Positions 35,448 through 43,900 of a stretch of DNA of 64,000 nucleotides are shown here, one piece after another. The translations under genes were made by a program, and so were the position numbers. This stretch comes from JBJENW01 sp051880395 (GTDB lineage Bacteria; Bacillota; Clostridia; Lachnospirales; Lachnospiraceae). The DNA lies in the NCBI GenBank assembly GCA_051880395.1, contig JBJENW010000063.1, positions 20,016 to 84,015 of the forward strand, in the 5' to 3' direction. Under the pieces are notes generated by a model that worked only from the letters and a program-made list of their open reading frames with translations, was not told the DNA's origin and did not search any database. Position 1 is the stretch's first letter; every line of letters begins with the position of its first letter.

Positions 35448-37590
35448 CCGAATGACCTCCTTTCAACTCTTCTTCTGATAATTGTGAGTATGCGATCTCA
35501 CGATACGGTTCACATGTTTGCATCAACTCTTCATGTGTACCTTTTCCAACTATTTTTCCATCATCCAACATCAAGATCTGATCCGCATGCAGAATCGTAC
35601 TGATTCGCTGTGCCACGATCACAATCGTCGCATCAGAAAGTTTCTGGTGTAACTCTTTTCTCAGTTTCAAATCCGTCTTATAATCCAAGGCAGAAAAACT
35701 ATCATCGAACACACAGACTTTTGGCGTCTTTGCTAACGCTCTCGCAATCGACAGACGCTGCTTCTGACCACCGGAAACATTGGTTCCGCCCTGTGCGATC
35801 GGACTCTCGTAGCCCTGCGGTTTTGCATCGATAAACTCTGTCGCCTGCGCAATTTCAGCGGCTTGCTTCATCTTTTCATCTGTAATATCATCTCCACCAA
35901 ATTTCAGATTCGATGCGATATCTCCGGAGAAAAGAATTCCTTTCTGCGGTACAAGACCGATCAGGCTATGTAACTTGTGCTGTGACATTTCGCGGATATC
36001 CACGCCATCCATTGCGATTTTTCCGCCAGTCACATCATAAAAACGTGGAATCAAATTTACCAATGTTGATTTTCCACAACCCGTACTACCTATGATCGCA
36101 GTTGTCTGTCCAGGTTTTGCAGTAAAGGAAATATGCTCCAGGGCATCTTCATCTGCTCCGTCATAGCGGAAAGAAACGTCATCAAATGTTAACTCTCCTG
36201 CGAACGTTTTCTCCTCCGCTTTTGGTACCTTCGGATCAGCAACGGATACCTCCACATCCAGTACCTCCTGGATACGGTCACCTGCAACACCGGCCCTTGG
36301 CAGCATAACAGAAACCATTGTAAGCATCAAAAACGACATCACGATCTGCATGGTATACGTCATAAATGCAATCATATCACCGACTTGAATCGTTCCCGCA
36401 TCCACACCGTTTGAACCGACCCATACGATCAATACAGAAACCCCGTTCATGATCAACATCATGATCGGCATCATAAACGTCATGACACGGTTTGTAAACA
36501 ACTGTGTTTTCATCAAGTTTTTATTTGCAACATCAAAACGTTCTTCCTCATTTTTTTCCCGGCTGAATGCACGGATGACCGGAATACCTGTTAAGATTTC
36601 TCTGGAAACAAGGTTCATGCGGTCTACCAAGGACTGCATTTTCTTGAATTTCGGCATTGCAATAACCATCAGAACCAGAACAAGGAAAAAGATGGATGCT
36701 ACCGCCGCAACAATGATCCAGCTCATATTCGTTTTTGTTGTCAACACTTTTACCACTCCGCCGATTCCAAGGATCGGTGCATACATAACCATGCGAAGCA
36801 GCATTACACATACCATCTGAATCTGCTGAATATCATTGGTACTTCTTGTGATCAAGGAAGCCGTTGAAAAACGATCCATCTCGGTATTGTGGAAAGAAAG
36901 AACCTTTTTGAAGATACCTTCACGCAGATCCATACCAATTTTTGCGGCTGTTCTTGCTGCAAAAAAACCGGCCAAGATCGCTGCAACCACCATTACCAAC
37001 GTCATCAGAAGCATCTTTCCACCTGTATGCAACAGATAATCCATCTGTATATCATCCATATCTTTTCCCATTGCTTCATATTCTTTTTGTACAAATTGCA
37101 GCGCACCTTGCTGAATAATGGAATCACTGACACCTTCGAATTTTTCCAATGCCTGATCTTTCATTTTCAGCAGATCTTCCTGCGTCATCATACCTGCCTT
37201 TAACGCTTGCTTCACCTGTTCTAAATCAAATTGATCGGATTCTCCTGCTTTTTGCAGCATCACCATCGGAACACTCAAAATAGAATCTAATTCTTCGATC
37301 GTATCTTCGTCCTCCGCCGTGCGCTCATAGAGATCCCCCTTTTTTTCATAACATGCTTTTACTTTATCTGCATCTTTTTCTTCCAAAAACAAACAGATAT
37401 TTTCCATCGTCTCTGCCTGCATGGAATCCATCGCCGCATGCTCTAGTCCCTTCTGCTGGATTCCGATATCCACGATATCTGATGTGTAAGATGGCAGTGA
37501 TAAATCACAAAATGCCTGCACGACCAGTAATAATGTGATCAGAAATACTGCTTTAAAATTTCTTCCAAGCGATTTAAATATCAGCTTCAT
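35434..37590 (-). CDS. ABC exporter half-transporter with degenerate ATP site and extracellular insertion
   Basis: The protein has 718 residues, about 100 more than its partner. The excess is a charged, helical insertion at about residues 45-185, between the first membrane helix (FKAVFLITLLLVVQAFCDLSLPSY) and the next (LMTLVMVVAAILAGFF), so it probably faces outside the cell. The NBD has Walker A IGSTGCGKSTLVNL, signature NVSGGQKQRLSIARAL and Walker B VCVFDDSFSALD, where Asp replaces the catalytic Glu; the H-loop shows Gln (AQRIST). This marks the degenerate-site subunit of a heterodimeric exporter. It overlaps the marR stop by 17 bp. Confidence 0.92.
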   Translation of the reverse strand: MKLIFKSLGRNFKAVFLITLLLVVQAFCDLSLPSYTSDIVDIGIQQKGLEHAAMDSMQAETMENICLFLEEKDADKVKACYEKKGDLYERTAEDEDTIEELDSILSVPMVMLQKAGESDQFDLEQVKQALKAGMMTQEDLLKMKDQALEKFEGVSDSIIQQGALQFVQKEYEAMGKDMDDIQMDYLLHTGGKMLLMTLVMVVAAILAGFFAARTAAKIGMDLREGIFKKVLSFHNTEMDRFSTASLITRSTNDIQQIQMVCVMLLRMVMYAPILGIGGVVKVLTTKTNMSWIIVAAVASIFFLVLVLMVIAMPKFKKMQSLVDRMNLVSREILTGIPVIRAFSREKNEEERFDVANKNLMKTQLFTNRVMTFMMPIMMLIMNGVSVLIVWVGSNGVDAGTIQVGDMIAFMTYTMQIVMSFLMLTMVSVMLPRAGVAGDRIQEVLDVEVSVADPKVPKAEEKTFAGELTFDDVSFRYDGADEDALEHISFTAKPGQTTAIIGSTGCGKSTLVNLIPRFYDVTGGKIAMDGVDIREMSQHKLHSLIGLVPQKGILFSGDIASNLKFGGDDITDEKMKQAAEIAQATEFIDAKPQGYESPIAQGGTNVSGGQKQRLSIARALAKTPKVCVFDDSFSALDYKTDLKLRKELHQKLSDATIVIVAQRISTILHADQILMLDDGKIVGKGTHEELMQTCEPYREIAYSQLSEEELKGGHSDGRN

Positions 37591-38074
37591 TTTTCTTTTC
37601 CTCCTTCATTCGCTTCATCTCATCGTCAATGACATCAAGAAACTCCTCTAGCTGGTCCATCATCTGTACCATCCGTTCTCTTCCATATCGTTCAATAATG
37701 ATCTGCATATGTTTTTCCATATACGCTGCGATTCGTTGATAGACGCCATAGCCGTCCGCAGTCAGTTTCACTACTGTATTTCGTCTGTCAGCCGCATCTG
37801 TGCTACGAATGATATACCCTTTCGTCTCTAATGTTTTTAACGAACGTGATACTGCCGGAGGTGCCACTTCCAAATCTTTTGCCAGACACTTCACATATGC
37901 AACATCTTCCGGCTTCGGACTCTGTTCTTCCCCGACACCCGGCTTCAATCGTCCAATCGAACAAAGCAGCATATATTCAAAATTCGATATTCCTTCCAGG
38001 GAAAAATCCGGATGCATCCGCCGAATTCGGTGCATAATGCCATTCAAACGCTTTTCTACATCTCTGTGTTCCAT
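37574..38074 (-). CDS. MarR-family transcriptional regulator
   Basis: This 166-residue protein has a winged helix-turn-helix (YVKCLAKDLEVAPPAVSRSLKTLETKGYIIRSTDAADRRNTVVKLTADG), with the DRR of the wing typical of MarR proteins, flanked by the dimerising helices. It is the first gene of an operon with the ABC exporter pair and probably represses it until a ligand binds. The ATG has GAAAGGAG upstream. Confidence 0.93.
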   Translation of the reverse strand: MEHRDVEKRLNGIMHRIRRMHPDFSLEGISNFEYMLLCSIGRLKPGVGEEQSPKPEDVAYVKCLAKDLEVAPPAVSRSLKTLETKGYIIRSTDAADRRNTVVKLTADGYGVYQRIAAYMEKHMQIIIERYGRERMVQMMDQLEEFLDVIDDEMKRMKEEKKNEADI

Positions 38075-38131
38075 TCTTTACTCCTTTCCAGAGGTACCTT
38101 TGTTTCTTACTTCAAAAATACTTTTCATTCT

Positions 38132-38160
38132 ATTACAGTGTTATTTGTTAACAGTGTAAA
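38132..38160 (-). promoter_or_regulatory. Promoter and possible operator of the marR-ABC operon
   Basis: On the minus strand TTTACA (38155-38160) and TGTAAT (38132-38137) are 17 bp apart. The two elements carry a direct repeat of ACACTGT(T/A)A, and a TGTTAACA palindrome lies between them, a plausible MarR autoregulatory site. The shared intergenic region with the divergent DAHP synthase gene is about 300 bp. Confidence 0.6.
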
Positions 38161-38262
38161 TTATTTTCCGTGTTCTTCATTATACACGCTTTTATTCAAA
38201 AATCAAGTACTTTTTTCATACTTTTCAATTTACCAAAATTCGACTTTTTCTTTTTTGATTCA

Positions 38263-38291
38263 TTGACAAGCCCCCTTTTTTCTATTATTAT
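38263..38291 (+). promoter_or_regulatory. Promoter of the DAHP synthase gene
   Basis: A perfect -35 TTGACA (38263-38268) and TATTAT (38286-38291) are 17 bp apart. The leader is about 75 nt and contains a small hairpin (GACTGC ... GCAGTC) and an AAAGGAGAA ribosome binding site. It is too short for a T-box. Confidence 0.8.
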
Positions 38292-38372
38292 AGAAATTGA
38301 CTGCATTTTTCTTATAGCACGCAGTCGTTTATTCGCTAAAAATGCAATTCAATAATAAAGGAGAATTTTAAT

Positions 38373-39404
38373 ATGAGTTTCAAGTATTTGAAAACCCTTC
38401 CAACTCCGGATGAATTAAGATCTGAGTATCCGGTACCGAAGGAATTAGTTACCCTGAAAAAAGAACGTGATGCCATGATTTCCGACGTCATCACCGGAAA
38501 AGATGACCGTTTCTTAGTCATCATCGGACCTTGCTCCGCAGACAATGAAGATTCCGTCTGCGATTACGTCAGCCGTTTGACAAAGGTTCAGGAAAAAGTG
38601 AAAGACCGCGTCATTATCATTCCGCGTGTTTACACCAATAAACCACGTACCACCGGTGAAGGATACAAAGGAATCGCATCCCAGCCAGACCCGGAAAAAG
38701 CACCAGATATGCTTGAAGGTCTGATCGCCATGCGTAAAATGCACATTCGTGCCGCTATGGAAAGCGGACTTACCTCTGCAGACGAGATGCTTTATCCGGA
38801 AAACTGGGGCTATGTAGAAGATCTACTCTCCTATGTTGCCATCGGAGCCCGTTCTGTAGAAGATCAGCATCATCGTCTGACTGTCAGCGGTTTCGACGTT
38901 GCATCCGGTATGAAAAATCCAACTAGTGGTGACTTTTCCGTTATGCTGAACTCTGTTTATGCCGCTCAGCATCCACATCACTTTGTATTCGCCGGACAGG
39001 AAGTAGAAACCACAGGTAATCCACTGACCCATGTGATTCTACGTGGCGCTGTCAGCAAGCATGGAAACTGCACACAGAACTATCACTACGAAGACATTAT
39101 GCGTCTGATCGAACGTTACAATGAAATGGATCTGGTACATCCGGCTGCCATCATCGATGCAAACCATTCAAACTCGAATAAGAAATTCAAAGAGCAGGTT
39201 CGTATCGTAAAAGAAGTGATGCATAACCGTCAGTTATCCAACGACATCCGCACCTTAGTAAAAGGTGTTATGGTCGAAAGCTATATCGAAGAAGGAAATC
39301 AGAAAATTTCGGATCATGTATACGGAAAATCTATCACCGATCCATGCCTCGGATGGGAAGATTCCGAGCGTTTGATCTACGATATCGCTGAAATGTGCAA
39401 ATAA
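38373..39404 (+). CDS. 3-deoxy-7-phosphoheptulonate (DAHP) synthase, class I
   Basis: DAHP synthase joins phosphoenolpyruvate and erythrose 4-phosphate in the first step of aromatic amino acid synthesis. This 343-residue protein is of the E. coli AroF/G/H type. It shows GPCSADNEDS near residue 52, the PEP-binding PRVYTNKPRTTGEGYKG, GARSVEDQHHR, and the metal-binding HSNSNKK. The N-terminal extension that carries allosteric sites in AroFGH is largely present, so feedback inhibition is likely. It is the only long plus-strand gene for 38 kb around, and has its own promoter and terminator. Confidence 0.95.
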   Translation: MSFKYLKTLPTPDELRSEYPVPKELVTLKKERDAMISDVITGKDDRFLVIIGPCSADNEDSVCDYVSRLTKVQEKVKDRVIIIPRVYTNKPRTTGEGYKGIASQPDPEKAPDMLEGLIAMRKMHIRAAMESGLTSADEMLYPENWGYVEDLLSYVAIGARSVEDQHHRLTVSGFDVASGMKNPTSGDFSVMLNSVYAAQHPHHFVFAGQEVETTGNPLTHVILRGAVSKHGNCTQNYHYEDIMRLIERYNEMDLVHPAAIIDANHSNSNKKFKEQVRIVKEVMHNRQLSNDIRTLVKGVMVESYIEEGNQKISDHVYGKSITDPCLGWEDSERLIYDIAEMCK

Positions 39405-39417
39405 TTTTTAAAAATAC

Positions 39418-39452
39418 AAAAAACACCGGTCTTTCATGGATCGGTGTTTTTT
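39418..39452 (+). terminator. Intrinsic terminator after the DAHP synthase gene
   Basis: AAAAAACACCG and CGGTGTTTTTT pair around a 13-nt loop about 15 bp behind the stop. The A/T-flanked stem lets it work in both directions, and it also ends the facing yjdF gene. Confidence 0.88.
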
Positions 39453-39475
39453 GCTTCAACAGGGCATTTTCCAAA

Positions 39476-39898
39476 TTAATGTCCTTTGTGTTTGTTTTTT
39501 CGCTTCTGCTGCTTCAAGTCAAACTGGCGCTGTTTTTGGGCCTCTTTTTGTTCGCGGCTCCTCTCTTTGCGCGCCTGCTTTCCCTCTTCCTGCTGTAGCT
39601 TTAATGCCTGTTGCGATTTCGTTCCCACGCCGGTCTGCTGCAATTGGCGTTTTGCCTCCCGCTGCCGTCGTTTCGGATTCTTTTTTTCCTCTTTGAACTC
39701 TGCTTCCACAGGCGGACTGAATTTTAAACGCAAATAAGCCTTTTGAATAAATTCGTTGACTTCGTAATCCTTCGGCTCCGCTCCAAATGTCACTTTACAC
39801 ACAGATATGGTATCGTTTTCCATGTGCTCAAAAATCCCCACCCAGAACGGGTCTTCGAAAAATACAGTCAACTTCCCTGCTGATTTTGATTTGTTCAT
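39476..39898 (-). CDS. yjdF: YjdF family protein (DUF2992)
   Basis: The N-terminal half (KLTVFFEDPFWVGIFEHMENDTISVCKVTFGAEPKDYEVNEFI) is the YjdF/DUF2992 core. The C-terminal half is an extremely basic, Gln-rich tail (about 75-140). YjdF function is not established; the family is often preceded by the azaaromatic (yjdF) riboswitch, and such a structured leader is present here. That suggests a role in tolerance of aromatic heterocyclic compounds. The start at 39898 is chosen because AGGAGGG lies eight bases upstream. Predicted length is 140 residues. Confidence 0.88.
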   Translation of the reverse strand: MNKSKSAGKLTVFFEDPFWVGIFEHMENDTISVCKVTFGAEPKDYEVNEFIQKAYLRLKFSPPVEAEFKEEKKNPKRRQREAKRQLQQTGVGTKSQQALKLQQEEGKQARKERSREQKEAQKQRQFDLKQQKRKNKHKGH

Positions 39899-39924
39899 GA
39901 ACAAATCCCTCCTTAAACATGTAT

Positions 39925-40036
39925 TTCCAGCAAACGGACAACCCAGGAGGGAAGGTTACTTGCCCTGTGTCACAGGACGGCCGGACTACCTACCGGCTCT
40001 GCAGACTGGTCTGCGTTTGTGTTTTTATCGCTGGTT
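39925..40036 (-). ncRNA. Structured leader RNA, probable yjdF (azaaromatic) riboswitch
   Basis: This GC-rich stretch lies in an AT-rich 5' leader about 30 nt before the yjdF start. On the minus strand CCAGC and CAAACG at the 5' side pair with CGTTTG and CTGG at the 3' side as a closing stem. Inside are several hairpins: GCAGAC-CA-GTCTGC, GCCGG-TAGGTAGT-CCGGC, CCTGTG-ACA-CAGG and AACC...GGGTT. Known yjdF RNAs have this multi-hairpin layout directly upstream of the same gene. The assignment rests on position and fold; a covariance-model match was not run. Confidence 0.75.
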
Positions 40037-40114
40037 ATATAAAGTGCATATGCACGATATATCTTTTTATTTTTTATAGATTGCAAAGCGCATAACTTCT
40101 TTCCTCTTTTGTTT

Positions 40115-40142
40115 ATTATATACTTGTTTTTTATTTTATCAA
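40115..40142 (-). promoter_or_regulatory. Promoter of the yjdF leader
   Basis: TTGATA (40137-40142) and TATAAT (40115-40120) on the minus strand with a 16-bp spacer would start a leader of about 210 nt reaching yjdF. Upstream (40141-40298) the sequence is very T-rich; apart from a weak AACAC...GTGTT hairpin around 40140-40160 I see nothing else. Confidence 0.65.
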
Positions 40143-40298
40143 CACTTTTTCGGGGTGTTGTTTCTGCTTTTTTACATTTTTTCTTGGCTTTATTTCTTTT
40201 TCTGATACATTTTTTCTTACCTTTTTTTATACATTAAATACGTTTTTTCTGATCTTTATTTTATAATTGTTCCCACTTTTTCGTACTATTTTTTTATT

Positions 40299-40961
40299 TT
40301 ATTCATCTGTTCCCCATACAAATAGAAACAGCAAATTTCCACACACAAAAAATTTTGCCTGAAAAACAATCCCCCAATACGCTTTTTCGATGATTCCATG
40401 CAATCCATCTGTGATTTCATAGCATGGTACAACCGCCGGACCAATCTTTTTCAATTCCTGAACGACATGCTTCATTCCTTCTTCATAGTTTTTTGTTCGT
40501 GAATCTTCTTTTTCCGGCGGAATGATCGTCGAAAAAAGATACGGTGTACGTCGTTCTTCTTCTCGGATCTGGTCTAACGAGAACCAATCTCTGAGTACCT
40601 TTTCCAGTGTTTTTCTACCTGTCGATTTATAATTCAATTCTCCTTTGGCATAAAACTTTTTCATCTTTTTTACGTATTTCGGGTCCAGATAAATGTCCTG
40701 ATACTTTATCAGTGTTTCTCTAATCTCACGCGCATAATCGCTGCTTGTTAGTTCGAAAACATCTGTAGAAACACTGTCATAATGCCACTGAAACGAGTGA
40801 TAAATCGGACAGATGATGTCATCAAACAGATCGCATAAGGCATTTATTTTCTTTTGTTTTTTCGGTTCATATATCGTGTGTTCTTCTTCTAAATCCCATA
40901 TCATTTTTTTCATCATCCTTTTTGATATTTTTTCAATACATACCATGATATCATTCATCAT
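40299..40961 (-). CDS. Unknown protein at the leader-distal end of the CRISPR array
   Basis: I do not recognise this protein of about 220 residues. It is mostly charged and helical (IWDLEEEHTIYEPKKQKKINALCDLFDDIICPIYHSF ... DPKYVKKMKKFYAKGELNYKSTGRKTLEKVLRDWF) and ends in a hydrophobic stretch (YWGIVFQAKFFVCGNLLFLFVWGTDE). The frame begins inside or right after the last CRISPR repeat: the ATG at 40961 overlaps the repeat end, and the only good ribosome-binding-like sequence (GGAGGG) belongs to the repeat itself. Alternative starts are ATGs at 40946, 40916 and 40904. It has no promoter of its own in sight, so it may depend on read-through of the array or be a 5'-truncated remnant. Confidence 0.5.
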   Translation of the reverse strand: MMNDIMVCIEKISKRMMKKMIWDLEEEHTIYEPKKQKKINALCDLFDDIICPIYHSFQWHYDSVSTDVFELTSSDYAREIRETLIKYQDIYLDPKYVKKMKKFYAKGELNYKSTGRKTLEKVLRDWFSLDQIREEERRTPYLFSTIIPPEKEDSRTKNYEEGMKHVVQELKKIGPAVVPCYEITDGLHGIIEKAYWGIVFQAKFFVCGNLLFLFVWGTDE

Positions 40962-43900
40962 TTCAATCCACACCCTCCGCGTGGAGGATGACGATGCCAT
41001 GGGTGATTTTATATGGGAAACTGTCCTATTTCAATCCACACCCTCAGCGTGGAGGATGACGCCGCATTTGCCGGAATAGACTTATCAGGCTCCGATTTCA
41101 ATCCACACCCTCCGCGTGGAGGATGACTTTGATGTCTGCATATTATTTTTCTCCTTTTTTATTTCAATCCACACCCTCCGCATGGAGGATGACTCCTTAG
41201 CCGTATACTGTGCTTTGGTGGTGTGCATTTCAATCCACACCCTCCGCATGGAGGATGACGACTTTATGACGGTAGAAGGAAAATATGTGCCTATTTCAAT
41301 CCACACCCTCCGCATGGAGGATGACATTTCCTAACGCGGTATCATTCTTTTTAAAGATTATTTCAATCCACACCCTCCGCATGGAGGATGACGCGCTTTT
41401 GTGTCAATATTTAATTTCGATACATTATTTCAATCCACACCCTCCGCATGGAGGATGACTTAGTTTCGTGTAGGGCGTCCACTGACACAGCCCATTTCAA
41501 TCCACACCCTCCGCGTGGAGGATGACGTATCTACACTCGCGGATTATGAACTTGGGATTACATTTCAATCCACACCCTCCGCGTGGAGGATGACATGTTG
41601 GCGTCAACGACCTCTGGTGGATACTCTATTTCAATCCACACCCTCCGCGTGGAGGATGACTTTTATGGTGCCAACAGGACTGGGCGCTGGGCGGATTTCA
41701 ATCCACACCCTCCGCGTGGAGGATGACTTTGTATCGTTGTCAAAATCCCATATACCGAGCGATTTCAATCCACACCCTCCGCGTGGAGGATGACGGCTTG
41801 TTTTGTGCCGCCGCCCAAATTGTAATTCAATTTCAATCCACACCCTCCGCGTGGAGGATGACGGATCAAATTCATCATCGTCGTTAATACTGTCAAGCGA
41901 TTTCAATCCACACCCTCCGCGTGGAGGATGACCAAGCGGGTATCATGATATTAGATTCACTCATTATATTTCAATCCACACCCTCCGCGTGGAGGATGAC
42001 TTAGATGATGAAATCTCTAATAATGCAGAGTTGAAATTTCAATCCACACCCTCCGCGTGGAGGATGACGCTCGCGTTTTCTAACGTCAACACAATTTATA
42101 CCATTTCAATCCACACCCTCCGCGTGGAGGATGACCTGTCTCGCTTTTGTTTCTCGTAAAACCTCGATTATTTCAATCCACACCCTCCGCGTGGAGGATG
42201 ACGTATTTTCAATCTTATACTTTTCCATTTCCTTTTATTTCAATCCACACCCTCCGCGTGGAGGATGACTAATCCTCTTTTATCTGCTCATGTGGACAGC
42301 TTGATTTCAATCCACACCCTCCGCGTGGAGGATGACGTTCTGGATATTTTTCCGGAAACTTCAATGTAGCATTTCAATCCACACCCTCCGCGTGGAGGAT
42401 GACCCCACCTAGCCGGATTCGGGTAGCCTATTTCGCATTTCAATCCACACCCTCCGCGTGGAGGATGACTCAGTTGTCATCGCCTTTAAATCGTGTCGGC
42501 TCATTTCAATCCACACCCTCCGCGTGGAGGATGACCTCCCTGTCTGAACATACACTCGCACATTGCGTCTATTTCAATCCACACCCTCCGCGTGGAGGAT
42601 GACATGGCACTTTTCCGAAAACAAAGTACAAGATTACATTTCAATCCACACCCTCCGCGTGGAGGATGACAAAGAACGTGCAGCGTTGGAAGTCTGGAAT
42701 TGGACATTTCAATCCACACCCTCCGCGTGGAGGATGACAGGAAACCAGCGTGCAGATGGAAAGTGGTATTTTATTTCAATCCACACCCTCCGCGTGGAGG
42801 ATGACGTAGTACTTTCCATTTACTTCAATCCGATAATCTTTATTTCAATCCACACCCTCCGCGTGGAGGATGACGTGCTACGCTACTAACAGTAAATATG
42901 TTCCGTTATTTCAATCCACACCCTCCGCGTGGAGGATGACGAACCCAAACAAAATCGAGTCTTTAAAAGCATTTATATTTCAATCCACACCCTCCGCGTG
43001 GAGGATGACTATACACTAACGCAATAAAAATCGAAATTTGACATTTCAATCCACACCCTCCGCGTGGAGGATGACTGACAGCATGAGTGATTCGATGGTG
43101 GAAAGATGGATTTCAATCCACACCCTCCGCGTGGAGGATGACATAAACACTGTTTTGTTGTCAGAGGATGAAAAAATTTCAATCCACACCCTCCGCGTGG
43201 AGGATGACGTTCTGCGTCAAGGTCAATGTCCTCGTCCTCGTCTATTTCAATCCACACCCTCCGCGTGGAGGATGACATACACCAAACACAAACAAATTAT
43301 CATTCGTTGGATTTCAATCCACACCCTCCGCGTGGAGGATGACCCATGTTTTTCTCTTTTGATACTACCGATTTGCTATTTCAATCCACACCCTCCGCGT
43401 GGAGGATGACCCGTGATTAAAAAAGCACGAAAAGCGTACAAAAAATTTCAATCCACACCCTCCGCGTGGAGGATGACGACATACGTTCTTCTTTGTTCGC
43501 TTGTCACTAACATTTCAATCCACACCCTCCGCGTGGAGGATGACAAGCGGGTATCATGACATTAGATTCACACATTATATTTCAATCCACACCCTCCGCG
43601 TGGAGGATGACGAATTTTGTGCATTAGGTATAACTAACTAATTATATTTCAATCCACACCCTCCGCGTGGAGGATGACATTTATATAAAACTCTCGATCA
43701 ATGTCATTGATAATTTCAATCCACACCCTCCGCGTGGAGGATGACGTTAACTATTTTTTAGGAGGAAAAAAATACAAATATTTCAATCCACACCCTCCGC
43801 GTGGAGGATGACTTAGGATTGTCGATGACAGATTCCGAAGGAAAGATATTTCAATCCACACCCTCCGCGTGGAGGATGACAAACTCTTTCGATACCTCTT

